Below, in pieces: positions 1 through 7,228 of a stretch of DNA of 33,650 nucleotides. The notes under the pieces are model-generated. The model was not told where the DNA came from. It ran no database searches and was given only the letters and a program-made list of their open reading frames with translations. The position numbers and the translations under genes are program-made. The stretch's first letter is position 1, and every line of letters begins with the position of its first letter. Origin of the DNA: Rhodanobacteraceae bacterium (GTDB lineage Bacteria; Acidobacteriota; Terriglobia; Terriglobales; Acidobacteriaceae); the NCBI GenBank assembly GCA_903970285.1, contig CAJCHN010000011.1, positions 1 to 33,650 on the forward strand, written 5' to 3'.

Positions 1-36
1 GCTTCACAGGACTACTCTAATGGACGCCAAAGAAAC

Positions 37-99
37 TGTCCTGCCGGACGAGCCCACTGCGCGTGGAGCGGGCACTTCGTGCCTCTTAACTGTTTCGCG
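37..99 (+). repeat. Dispersed repeat, copy A (ribA leader)
   Basis: The 35-base core at 37-71 matches 2370-2404 at 30 of 35 positions in the same orientation. Scattered similarity continues to about 99 in this copy and 2427 in the other (shared TTCGT, ACTGTT and TCGCG blocks). A short hairpin follows the core (GGCAC, loop TTC, GTGCC at 71-83). It lies in the non-coding leader of ribA. The nature of the element (REP-like or a small mobile repeat) is inference from two copies only. Confidence 0.55.
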
Positions 100-157
100 T
101 GGGCATCCCCTTGGTCGGCACGGGAACGTGCGCCGCCCAACGGCAGCGCCACGCGAA
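94..157 (+). other. Nested inverted repeat in the ribA leader
   Basis: TTCGCGTGG at 94-102 pairs perfectly with CCACGCGAA at 149-157. Inside it GCACG (118-122) and CGTGC (127-131) close a GGAA tetraloop. The structure ends about 30 bases before the chosen ribA start. I do not recognise the FMN riboswitch consensus in it. A leader RNA structure is possible; a regulatory role is inference. Confidence 0.4.
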
Positions 158-187
158 GCCCAGGACCGTACGAAGTACAATGAAAAG

Positions 188-826
188 ATGGCGTTTCTCT
201 CTGTACGCAAGATGGCTGATGCCGACTTTCCCACCCGTTGGGGCCATTTCCGCATTCTCGGCTTTGAAGGTGTCGTTGAAGATCCGCAGCCCTGCAATGC
301 CGCGCTGCCCGCGCCCGCCGTCCGCATCGAGTCCGCTGTCGCCCTGGTGATGGGCGATCTCGAAGGCGCGCCGCCGCTGGTGCGCATCCACTCGCAATGC
401 CTCACCGGGGATGTCTTTCACTCGCTGCGCTGCGACTGCCGGCAGCAGCTGGAGCTGGCGCTGGCGACGATCGCCGAAGAAGGCCGCGGGATCCTGCTGT
501 ATGAGAATCAGGAAGGACGCGGCATCGGGCTGATGGCGAAGCTGCAGGCGTACGAACTGCAGGACCGGGGGCTGGACACCATCGAGGCGAACCTAGAGTT
601 GGGGTACGCGGCGGACTGCCGGCACTTCGAGTTGCCGGCAGAGATTCTGAAGTTGCTTGGGCTCACTTCGGTGCGGCTGATGACGAACAATCCGGAGAAG
701 GTGGAGGCGCTCGAACTGGCCGGCGTGCGGGTGGCGGAGCGAGTGTCCGCGGTGGTGCCCGCGGAGCCCACCAACGAGTTCTACCTGAAGACCAAGCAGG
801 ACAAGATGGGGCACCTTGTAGGTTGA
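188..826 (+). CDS. ribA: GTP cyclohydrolase II (RibA)
   Basis: Cytoplasmic zinc enzyme that opens GTP to 2,5-diamino-6-ribosylamino-4(3H)-pyrimidinone 5'-phosphate, formate and pyrophosphate, the first step of riboflavin synthesis. At 212 residues it is a stand-alone RibA without a fused RibB domain. Zinc ligands Cys71, Cys82 and Cys84 lie in SQCLTGD...LRCDC; the GTP-binding EGRGIGL (109-115) carries Arg111, and TNNPEKVEAL follows near the C-terminus. Compared with the E. coli protein there is an extra Pro/Ala-rich stretch at about residues 30-48. The reading frame stays open upstream to position 20, but that extension is low-complexity, carries the dispersed repeat and has no homology, so I start at the ATG at 188, just before the conserved N-terminus. 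No strong ribosome binding site is visible. It is convergent with the DinB gene. Confidence 0.93.
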   Translation: MAFLSVRKMADADFPTRWGHFRILGFEGVVEDPQPCNAALPAPAVRIESAVALVMGDLEGAPPLVRIHSQCLTGDVFHSLRCDCRQQLELALATIAEEGRGILLYENQEGRGIGLMAKLQAYELQDRGLDTIEANLELGYAADCRHFELPAEILKLLGLTSVRLMTNNPEKVEALELAGVRVAERVSAVVPAEPTNEFYLKTKQDKMGHLVG

Positions 827-964
827 GAGTGAGGGTACCCCTCCCCCCGCCAGTTATTGCCTATATTCTTCAAAGCAAACGCGTTAGGTCTGGAACAAGA
901 AGGTGGACACGAACTCCAGAAATTGCACCAAATCTGGGCATCGACTTTCCGGAGGTATCCGACA

Positions 965-992
965 GGATCAATCCGGCAGGATCAGTCCGGCA
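965..992. repeat. 14-bp direct duplication at the end of the DinB gene
   Basis: Two adjacent 14-bp units (965-978 and 979-992) differ at one position. The right unit contains the last codons and TGA of the minus-strand DinB gene; the left unit repeats the same stretch just past the stop. The rest of 827-981 between the convergent genes shows only a small GAGGG/CCCTC hairpin near 836. Confidence 0.6.
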
Positions 993-1485
993 GGGCGCTG
1001 CGGGTGACCAGCTGGGCGGTGGTGATGGCCTGGCCGATGTGGCGCTGGGTGTGTTCCGCGCAGTGGACGAGCAGGCCGCCGACGGAGGTCGGCAGGCGCT
1101 GCCGGCCGACGCCACGGGGCTCGTCGTAGGCGGCGGGATTGAAGGCACGGATGCGGATGGCGGCGGAGGCGAGGCCGGCGCGGAATTCGCGCATCACGTC
1201 GCAGGTGCGGGCGTCGCAGTCGAGTTCGCCGGCGAGTGCTTCGAGCTGTGGCGTGGTGAGCGCACGTCCCTCCGCGTAGGTGAGCAGGCGGTCCAGGCTG
1301 CGGACGATGTGGCGCAGATGGAAGCAGACCGAGGCGATGCCACAGGGGCGAACGGAGATTTCGTGGTCGTTGAGCGAACCGCACCAGCGTTCGGCGTCCT
1401 CGCCGGCGAGTTCGAGGGCGTGCAGAACCTGACGCCGAACGGCGTCGACGTCGGTGAGCGTTCCTCGCAACCAGGGTTCAAGCAT
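982..1485 (-). CDS. DinB-fold protein
   Basis: A 167-residue protein of the DinB/YfiT-like four-helix superfamily. Members are metal-binding proteins, some of them thiol-dependent transferases, many uncharacterised. Candidate metal ligands are His56/His59 in FHLRHI and His145/His149 in the C-terminal HCAEHTQRHIGQ motif, the typical HxxEHxxxHxGQ signature. The start ATG overlaps the stop of the upstream binding-protein gene by one base (TGATG), so it is the last gene of the osmoprotectant-type transporter operon and probably translationally coupled. Nothing in the sequence says what its substrate is. The family assignment is firm; any link to solute uptake rests only on operon position. Confidence 0.85.
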   Translation of the reverse strand: MLEPWLRGTLTDVDAVRRQVLHALELAGEDAERWCGSLNDHEISVRPCGIASVCFHLRHIVRSLDRLLTYAEGRALTTPQLEALAGELDCDARTCDVMREFRAGLASAAIRIRAFNPAAYDEPRGVGRQRLPTSVGGLLVHCAEHTQRHIGQAITTAQLVTRSALPD

Positions 1486-2468
1486 CAGAGACCCTTTCCG
1501 GCGCGGAAGCGCCGCACTACCTCGGCAACATCCTGGTGCCCGCCGTCCACAGCGTCGTTCATCGCCTGCATTTGCTGGGCTGTGATGCTGTTTGCGAGGC
1601 GGGTTACTGCCCGTTGAACTTCCGGGTGCGCGGCGAGCGCATCCTCGCGCACCAGCGGAACGGCTTCATACGGTGGAAAGTAGTGTTGATCGTCCTGCAA
1701 TACTGTAAATCCAAGCGCGCGGATCGGTCCATCGGTCGAGTTGCCGGCGACGATATCGACCTGGTTGGCGGAGAGTGCGCGGTAGAGCAGGCCGAGGTCC
1801 ATGACTCGCGGCGTGGCGAACTGCAGCCCGTAGGCTTTCTCTAGGCCGGCCAGGCCGTCGGGGCGGGCCTGGAACTCGTAGCCGACGCCCAGCCGCATCT
1901 TCGCAGCGAAGGGCTTCACGTCCGAGATGGTGCGCAGGTGAAGGTGCGCGGCTTCGTCGCCGCGGACGACCATGGCGAAGGTATCTTCGAAGCCGAGGCC
2001 GGGCTCGACCCTGACGTGGAACCGCTGGTCGTAGAGGCGGGCGATGGTGGCGAAGACGGCGGCTTCCTGGTGAGTGGGTGGCAGCGGCTGCTTGAGAATG
2101 GCGGTGAGCGCGGTGCCGCTGTATTCGACGTAGGCGTCGATGCGGCCGGAGGCGAGCGCCTGCTGACAGAGGTAGCTGCCGGCGAGGTAGAAGCGGCGGT
2201 CGACCGTCTGGGGACGGCCTTCCGCTTGAAATTCGGCTTCGATTTGCTGGGCGAGGAGTTCGCCGAGGACGACCTGCTCGGTGAAGTTCTTGGCACCGAT
2301 CACGATGGAGTGGCCGCGGGGAGGGGCGCAGGCGGTGAGAGCAAGCAGCGGCAGGAGCAGCCACGGCCATGTCCGGCCGGACGGGCCCGCTGCGCGCGGG
2401 GCGGTTCGTTCGCGACTGTTGAGCGCTTCGCGACGTGCTTCCGCTGGTGGTTGGAGACTGATTCTCAA
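1485..2468 (-). CDS. Osmoprotectant/glycine-betaine-type ABC binding lipoprotein
   Basis: Periplasmic substrate-binding lipoprotein of the OpuAC family (ProX/OsmF/OpuCC-like), 327 residues. The mature part opens with the family signature IVIGAKNFTEQ (about 55-65) and contains YVEYSGTAL. The signal peptide ends at the lipobox LTAC with Cys47. The start is a TTG whose last two bases form the permease stop (TTGA), with GAGG seven bases upstream; no ATG or GTG is available in frame. This gives an unusually long, Arg/Pro-rich n-region of about 33 residues, which is encoded by copy B of the dispersed repeat. Substrate could be betaine, choline, carnitine or a related compound; the exact one cannot be read from sequence. 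The frame is open as far as 3512, but everything upstream of 2468 is antisense to, or out of frame with, the other transporter genes. Confidence 0.88.
   Translation of the reverse strand: MRISLQPPAEARREALNSRERTAPRAAGPSGRTWPWLLLPLLALTACAPPRGHSIVIGAKNFTEQVVLGELLAQQIEAEFQAEGRPQTVDRRFYLAGSYLCQQALASGRIDAYVEYSGTALTAILKQPLPPTHQEAAVFATIARLYDQRFHVRVEPGLGFEDTFAMVVRGDEAAHLHLRTISDVKPFAAKMRLGVGYEFQARPDGLAGLEKAYGLQFATPRVMDLGLLYRALSANQVDIVAGNSTDGPIRALGFTVLQDDQHYFPPYEAVPLVREDALAAHPEVQRAVTRLANSITAQQMQAMNDAVDGGHQDVAEVVRRFRAGKGL
2370..2427 (+). repeat. Dispersed repeat, copy B (inside binding-protein signal peptide)
   Basis: Core 2370-2404 matches 37-71 at 30 of 35 positions. Here the repeat is read on the minus strand as the Ala/Pro/Arg-rich n-region of the lipoprotein signal peptide, just before its hydrophobic core. 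Confidence 0.55.
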
Positions 2469-3103
2469 CGGCGGACCTCGAGGCGCTTTTCGATCCAGCC
2501 GAGGGCTCCGTCCGCGGTCAGCGCGAGCAGTGCGGCGGGGATGGCGCCAGCCAGAACCAGACCATTGTCCACGCTGGCGACGCCGCGAAAGATGAGTTCG
2601 CCAAGGCCGCCCGCGCCGATAGCGGCTGCGATGGTGGCCACGCCGACACAAGTGACCGTGGCGGTGCGGATGCCGGCCAGGATCACGCTGGCACCCAGGG
2701 GGAGTTCGACCTTCAAGAGGCGTTGCGCGCCGGTCATGCCCATGGCCTGGGCGACGTCTATCAGGGCGGGATCGACCGAGCGGATGCCGGCGTAGGTGTT
2801 GCGCAGGATGGGTAAGAGCGCGTAGCCGGTAAGCGCAAGGATGGCGAGGCGGGCGGCGTCTTCGCCGAGCCAGGGGACCGGCAGCAGCAGGCCGAAGAGC
2901 GCCAGCGAGGGGATGGTCTGGAGGATATTGGCGAGGGCGATGACCGGCCTTGCGAGGGGCGGATAGCGGGTGAGCAGGACGCCGGTCGGCAAGCCGATGG
3001 TGACGGCGAGCAGCAGGGCGAAGCCGGTGAGCCAGAGATGCTCGAAGGTGAGGCGGGCGATCTCGCGCAGGTGGAGCTGGAGGAATGCGGGGAGTGAGGT
3101 CAA
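2465..3103 (-). CDS. Osmoprotectant-type ABC permease
   Basis: Inner-membrane permease of the BPD transport family (OpuCB/YehW-like), 212 residues, with about five to six hydrophobic segments. The cytoplasmic EAA-type coupling loop is visible as AQAMGMTGAQRLLKVELPLG near residue 118, and the typical IAAAIGAGGLGELIFRG follows. The start is TTG, overlapping the ATPase stop by four bases (TTGA), the same junction style as at its own 3' end with the binding-protein gene. The importer has one permease gene, so it probably works as a homodimer; this is inference, since related systems may carry two. Confidence 0.92.
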   Translation of the reverse strand: MTSLPAFLQLHLREIARLTFEHLWLTGFALLLAVTIGLPTGVLLTRYPPLARPVIALANILQTIPSLALFGLLLPVPWLGEDAARLAILALTGYALLPILRNTYAGIRSVDPALIDVAQAMGMTGAQRLLKVELPLGASVILAGIRTATVTCVGVATIAAAIGAGGLGELIFRGVASVDNGLVLAGAIPAALLALTADGALGWIEKRLEVRR

Positions 3104-3825
3104 CGGCGCACCGCCGCGACGTAGGTGCGGACGTGTGGGTTGTCCGTCGTGAGCACAGCGGCGGCGGGAAGGTCGGCAACAATGGCGCCGGTTTCGAGAA
3201 AGAGGACGCGTTCGGCGAGAAAGAGCGCTTCGTCAAGGTCGTGGGTGACGAGCAGGACGGTCTTGCGGACCTGCTGCAGGAGATCGCGGAGCATGTTCTG
3301 CATCTCGGAGCGGGTGATAGGGTCGAGGGCGCCGAAGGGCTCGTCCATAAGCAGGATGCCGGGGTCGGCGGCGAGGGCGCGGGCGAGGCCGACGCGCTGG
3401 CGCTGGCCTCCGCTGAGCTGCCAGGGGAAGCGCTCCTTGAGCGACGAATCGAGGCCAGCGAGCGCGAGGACTTCGTCGACCCGCCGCGGCGAAGGTTTGC
3501 CGGCGAGTTCAAGGGCGAGGCCGACGTTGCGCTCGACGCGCCAGTGGGGAAACAGGCCGATCTCCTGGATCACATAGCCGATATGCCGCCGGAGTTCGAG
3601 CGGGTTCCAGTCGGCGGTGGAGCGGCCGGCGACGGTGACCTGCCCGCTGGTGGGAACGATCAGGCGGTTGACCGTGCGCATGAGCGTCGTCTTACCAGAG
3701 CCGCTGCGGCCGAGCAGAGCGGTGGTCGCGCCGGGAGTGAGCCGAAGCGAGATGTCCTGGAGAATGGGACGCCGGGTCGCCGGAGCGTAGCTGACGTGAG
3801 CGAACTCGACGCCGTTCTCGGGCAA
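3100..3825 (-). CDS. Osmoprotectant-type ABC transporter ATPase
   Basis: Cytoplasmic ATPase that powers the importer. At 241 residues it shows Walker A GRSGSGKT (39-46), Q-loop Gln87, signature LSGGQ (137-141), Walker B ILLMDE (157-162) and switch His195. The closest families are OpuCA/ProV/YehX. OpuCA and ProV carry two C-terminal CBS domains that sense ionic strength; this protein ends right after the nucleotide-binding domain, so that sensor is missing. The start is TTG at 3825 with GGAG seven bases upstream. It is the first gene of the four-gene minus-strand operon. No convincing promoter was found in 3826-4033, where only weak inverted repeats are seen (for example GACCAG/CTGGTC around 3985-4017). 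Confidence 0.93.
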   Translation of the reverse strand: MPENGVEFAHVSYAPATRRPILQDISLRLTPGATTALLGRSGSGKTTLMRTVNRLIVPTSGQVTVAGRSTADWNPLELRRHIGYVIQEIGLFPHWRVERNVGLALELAGKPSPRRVDEVLALAGLDSSLKERFPWQLSGGQRQRVGLARALAADPGILLMDEPFGALDPITRSEMQNMLRDLLQQVRKTVLLVTHDLDEALFLAERVLFLETGAIVADLPAAAVLTTDNPHVRTYVAAVRR

Positions 3826-4033
3826 GAGGGGTCTCCGGCGGAGGGGATGGTGCAGCGGGGAGCGGGAGGTGGCTAGTCTCCGGCGAGAGCAAAGACAGGT
3901 TTGAGAAGGAATGGATTTTGACCGCTAGAAGTGAAAGAGCGAACGAGCTGAAAACTTGAGGCGATTGACTCCTTTTCCGGGGGGACCAGCAAGGTACCGG
4001 GCCGCCCTGCCCTGGTCTGGCGGGCGAGCGAAA

Positions 4034-5065
4034 TCAGGCGGGTTCGACAGCCGGGTGCGAGTCGTCCGGCTGCGCTTCCGGAGCGTTTCCGGCGGGATCG
4101 TCCACGGGTGCGTCGGTCTGCGGGGCGGAGGAGGCGGCGGCAGGAGTTTCGGACCTGCGGGATGCGTTTTCGGCGGGTGGCTCGACGGAGGGGACAGCCG
4201 CTTCTCCGGCCACCGGGGTGGCGGCGGCGCCCTTCACGCGGACGACGGTGATCTTGTCGAAGCCCTCCTTGAAGGCGGGGGGTTTGAGCCGCTCGGCCAT
4301 CTTGTGCATCACTTCGTCGGTCACCTGGCGGTCGCGTTTGGAGTTGCGTTCGAGGCAGACGGCGAGCGGCACGTCGAAAAAGACGGCCTGGACCTCGTAG
4401 CCGAAGCTCTTGGCCATTTTGATCCACTGGCGGCGCTCGTGCGGGCTGAGGTTGGTGGCGTCGACGTAGTTCCAGGGCATCTTGGCGATGAGCCGGGCAC
4501 GCAGCAGGCTGCGGAGGGTGGAGAAGACGAGGCCCTGGTAGCGCTGGTCGGTGATGTCGTCGAAGAGGATGGAGCGAAGCATGTCGCTCGAGAGCGGGGT
4601 GACGCCGCGACGCTTGTACCAGGTGGTTTTTCCAGAACCGGGAAGGCCGATGGTGAGGACCACGTAGCCGCGCGGGCTCTTGACCGGCACCTGCTCGGCG
4701 GGCGGGGTGGCGAGGGATTCGGGCTGGGTTTCGACCACCATCTTGTCGCCGGCATCGGCGGGAGCGAAGCCTTCGGCGGGAGTGGAATCCCACTCGGGCA
4801 GCTCGGGTGCGACGGGCTCGACGGCTTTGGCGGGAGCTGGCGGAAGCTCAACCGGGAGTTCGGCCGTGTGGCTGATCTCGGGTCGGGGCTGAACTGGGGT
4901 TGGGGGCTCGGGCCGGGTCTTCGCGGGGGTTGGCTCGGGGTAGGTGGGGCGCAGGGGGGCTTGCTGGCCGGTGGGAAGTTCCTGTCCGCTTTTTCCGGTG
5001 GATTCCGATTCGTTCGGACCACGCCTGGAACGTCGTCTCATGTGATTCAGTATCCAATCGCGCAT
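4034..5065 (-). CDS. P-loop polynucleotide-kinase-like protein with disordered tails
   Basis: A 343-residue protein with a central AAA_33/zeta-toxin/PNK-type P-loop kinase domain at about 133-280. Visible motifs are Walker A GLPGSGKTT (140-148), SSDMLR (159-164), VDATNLSPHERRQW (201-214) and a basic lid-like stretch RNSKRDRQVTDEVM (240-253). This resembles the kinase half of T4 polynucleotide kinase, which phosphorylates 5'-OH ends; the true substrate here is unknown. Residues 1-130 are Pro/Glu-rich low complexity after a basic N-terminus (RRRSRRG), and 280-343 are Ala/Pro/Glu/Asp-rich, so both ends are probably disordered. The start is the ATG at 5065, with only a GAGAGA stretch upstream; an in-frame ATG at 5041 is the alternative. 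The frame stays open to 5365, but that part looks non-coding. Confidence 0.8.
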   Translation of the reverse strand: MRDWILNHMRRRSRRGPNESESTGKSGQELPTGQQAPLRPTYPEPTPAKTRPEPPTPVQPRPEISHTAELPVELPPAPAKAVEPVAPELPEWDSTPAEGFAPADAGDKMVVETQPESLATPPAEQVPVKSPRGYVVLTIGLPGSGKTTWYKRRGVTPLSSDMLRSILFDDITDQRYQGLVFSTLRSLLRARLIAKMPWNYVDATNLSPHERRQWIKMAKSFGYEVQAVFFDVPLAVCLERNSKRDRQVTDEVMHKMAERLKPPAFKEGFDKITVVRVKGAAATPVAGEAAVPSVEPPAENASRRSETPAAASSAPQTDAPVDDPAGNAPEAQPDDSHPAVEPA

Positions 5066-5529
5066 ACTGCGCTTTCTCTCTCTGGCGGCTCGTCCGGGCG
5101 GAGTCTGGTGCCGGGCGAGCACTGCTGATTTGTCGGCTGGGATGCGGCGTCCGGGAGCGATGACGAGCGCGAGCGCGGATCCTGACCTTTTTGGGGGCAA
5201 GCGACCTGCGCGTGCGGCGGGAGACCTGGGCGCGCATGCGTTTCCCTCGTGGGAAACGCCTCTGCAGGCTGCATCCTGGCCGCAGCAACCGGTTACTTGC
5301 TCTAGACACGCTTGTAACACACACCCTCGGGCACCGCAATCGAGCCGCGGGAGGACGTATCCCAAGGGATAGGGCAGTCCTACTGTGGCTGTGGGCGGGT
5401 ACGGGCGGAATTGCGCCTCAACCGTGGCTTTGGTAGCCTGCGAGATGAGGCTGGTCCCGGAGCAAGGTCACGCTGAATGGCAGATCGGAAGTTGGGATTG
5501 ACTCGGAAACGCTCAGGAGACTCGCGCAC
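5066..5529. other. Gene-free region between kinase gene and gap
   Basis: These 464 bases lie between divergent genes and must hold both promoters. Short open frames here have no recognisable protein character. The clearest structure is a perfect 9-bp palindromic stem GCGTTTCCC / GGGAAACGC with a TCGT loop at 5238-5259. It is not followed by a T-run, so it does not look like a terminator. No strong sigma-70 promoter was recognised. Confidence 0.5.
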
Positions 5530-6534
5530 ATGGCAGTAAAGGTAGGTATCAACGGCTTCGGCCGTATTGGCCGGAACGTGTTTCGCACGGCACTCGGCAA
5601 TCCGGAGATTGAGTTTGTCGCAGTGAACGACCTGACCACGCCGGCGACGCTGGCTCACCTGCTGAAGTACGACTCGATCCTGGGCAATCTGAAGAGCGAG
5701 ATTACGCACGGGCACGGTTCCATCACGGTCGATGGCAAAGAAATCAAGGTGTTCGCGGAGCGCGACCCGGCGAAGCTGGACTGGGCGTCGGTGGGGGCGG
5801 AGATCGTGGTGGAATCGACCGGCTTCTTCACCGACGCGACCAAGGCGAAGGCGCACCTGGGCAGCACGGTGAAGAAGGTGGTCATCTCGGCCCCGGCGAC
5901 GCACGAAGATCTGACGATTGTGCTCGGGGTGAACGATCACAAGTATGATCCGGCGGCGCATCATGTGGTTTCGAACGCGTCGTGCACGACCAACTGCCTG
6001 GCGCCCCTGGTGAAGGTCTTGAACGATACATTTGGGATCGAGTCCGGCATTATGACGACGATTCACAGCTATACGAACGACCAGGTGATCCTGGATACGC
6101 CGCACAAGGACCTGCGCCGGGCGCGGGCGGCGGCGCTCTCGATGATTCCCTCGTCGACCGGCGCGGCGAAGGCGCTGAAGCTGGTGATTCCGGAGATGGC
6201 GGGCAAGCTGGACGGCTTTGCCATCCGGGTGCCGACGCCCAATGTCTCGGTGGTGGACCTGACGTTTGTGACCGGACGTCCGATCAGCGTGGCGACGGTA
6301 AACGAGGCGCTGAAGGCGGCGGCCGAGGGTGAGTTGAAGGGCATCCTGGGGTATACGACAGAGGAACTGGTGTCGAGCGACTTCCGGGGCAATCCGCTGT
6401 CCTCGATCGTGGACTCGAAGCTGACCAAGGTGATTGGGAATACCGGCAAGGTGATCTCGTGGTACGACAACGAGTGGGGATACTCGAGCCGGGTGAAGGA
6501 TCTGATCCTGTTTCTGGTGAAGCAGGGGCTTTAG
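5530..6534 (+). CDS. gap: Glyceraldehyde-3-phosphate dehydrogenase
   Basis: Glycolytic enzyme converting glyceraldehyde 3-phosphate, NAD and phosphate to 1,3-bisphosphoglycerate, 334 residues, full length. The Rossmann motif is INGFGRIGR (7-15). Asp34 after the second strand points to NAD rather than NADP. The catalytic Cys152 lies in SNASCTTNCLAP and the base His179 in TTIHSYT; YDNEWGYSSR marks the C-terminus. AGGAGA about nine bases upstream supports the ATG at 5530. It is first in the gap - Rid gene - pgk - tpiA cluster but is followed by its own strong terminator. Confidence 0.98.
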   Translation: MAVKVGINGFGRIGRNVFRTALGNPEIEFVAVNDLTTPATLAHLLKYDSILGNLKSEITHGHGSITVDGKEIKVFAERDPAKLDWASVGAEIVVESTGFFTDATKAKAHLGSTVKKVVISAPATHEDLTIVLGVNDHKYDPAAHHVVSNASCTTNCLAPLVKVLNDTFGIESGIMTTIHSYTNDQVILDTPHKDLRRARAAALSMIPSSTGAAKALKLVIPEMAGKLDGFAIRVPTPNVSVVDLTFVTGRPISVATVNEALKAAAEGELKGILGYTTEELVSSDFRGNPLSSIVDSKLTKVIGNTGKVISWYDNEWGYSSRVKDLILFLVKQGL

Positions 6535-6562
6535 CTTCGTTGTGAATGACGTGGGAAGAAGG

Positions 6563-6604
6563 CGCAGCGAAGCAGCCCCGACGGCGTGCTTCGCTGCGTT
6601 TTTT
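6563..6604 (+). terminator. Rho-independent terminator after gap
   Basis: A perfect 12-bp stem (CGCAGCGAAGCA at 6563-6574 with TGCTTCGCTGCG at 6587-6598) with a 12-base loop is followed at once by six T. It should separate gap transcription from the next genes. Bases 6605-6778 beyond it hold no gene I can support. Confidence 0.92.
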
Positions 6605-6778
6605 CCGTGGCGTTCCCGATGCTTCGGCGCGTAGAGGGCTTGGGACGCAGGAAGCGGCTGTTGCAGAAGCAGGCGGACGATCACGGTTGCGGGACGCCGG
6701 GCGAACGAGAGTCGCAGCGCTGGGCATGGACCAGACGAAAGGCTGATGCTCGTCGGCGTCGGCAGGCATCCAACATGC

Positions 6779-7174
6779 ATGTCTTCTGAACGAACGAATA
6801 TCGCAGGCGTCTCCCCCTTCGAGCCGGTGATCGGCTTTTCGCGCGCGGTACGGGTGGGGCGGCACGTCATGGTTTCGGGCACCGGCCCGGTGGGCAGCGA
6901 GGAGGAAGACGTGGCCGCGCAGGCGGATCAATGCCTAACCATCATCGCCGGCGTGCTGAAGCAGGCCGGGACGAGCTTTGAGCACATCGTGCGCACCCGG
7001 GTCTACCTGACGAACGTACAGGACTGGGAGGCAGTGGGGCGGGTACACGGCAAGTTCTTCTCGCTCATCCGGCCGGCAGCGACGATGGTCGCGGTCTCCG
7101 CCCTGGTTGATCCGCGGTGGAAGGTGGAGATCGAAGCCGACGCGTTGATTCCCGAAGAGAACCTGCCGGAGTGA
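6779..7174 (+). CDS. Rid (YjgF/YER057c/UK114) family protein lacking the catalytic Arg
   Basis: A small cytoplasmic protein (131 residues from the ATG at 6779) of the Rid family, whose RidA members hydrolyse reactive 2-aminoacrylate and other imines. Family features are VSGTGPVG in the first half, VRTRVYLTN in the middle and KVEIEADALIP at the end. RidA enzymes need an arginine (Arg105 in the enterobacterial proteins) just before the last strand. Here the matching stretch reads VSALVDPRW and Ala or Leu falls at that position, so it fits the Rid4-Rid7 type groups, for which imine deaminase activity is not expected. A start at 6746 is also open but adds 11 residues of no family character. It lies between gap and pgk. 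Confidence 0.85.
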   Translation: MSSERTNIAGVSPFEPVIGFSRAVRVGRHVMVSGTGPVGSEEEDVAAQADQCLTIIAGVLKQAGTSFEHIVRTRVYLTNVQDWEAVGRVHGKFFSLIRPAATMVAVSALVDPRWKVEIEADALIPEENLPE

Positions 7175-7228
7175 CTTCCGGGCAGCAGACCATCCATTTT
7201 CAATGGCGGATGCTATAAGGGAGAACGT

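Noticed and set aside
20..187. N-terminal extension of RibA
   Set aside because: The extra 56 residues cover the dispersed repeat and a hairpin, have no family similarity, and an ATG at 188 fits the known RibA start.
37..187. FMN riboswitch before ribA
   Set aside because: The conserved FMN aptamer blocks are not recognisable; only simple hairpins and a repeat are seen.
1485..3512. One 675-residue minus-strand protein
   Set aside because: Only the part from 2468 downwards has protein character (binding lipoprotein); the rest overlaps the permease and ATPase genes in another frame and is Arg/Pro/Ser-rich shadow sequence.
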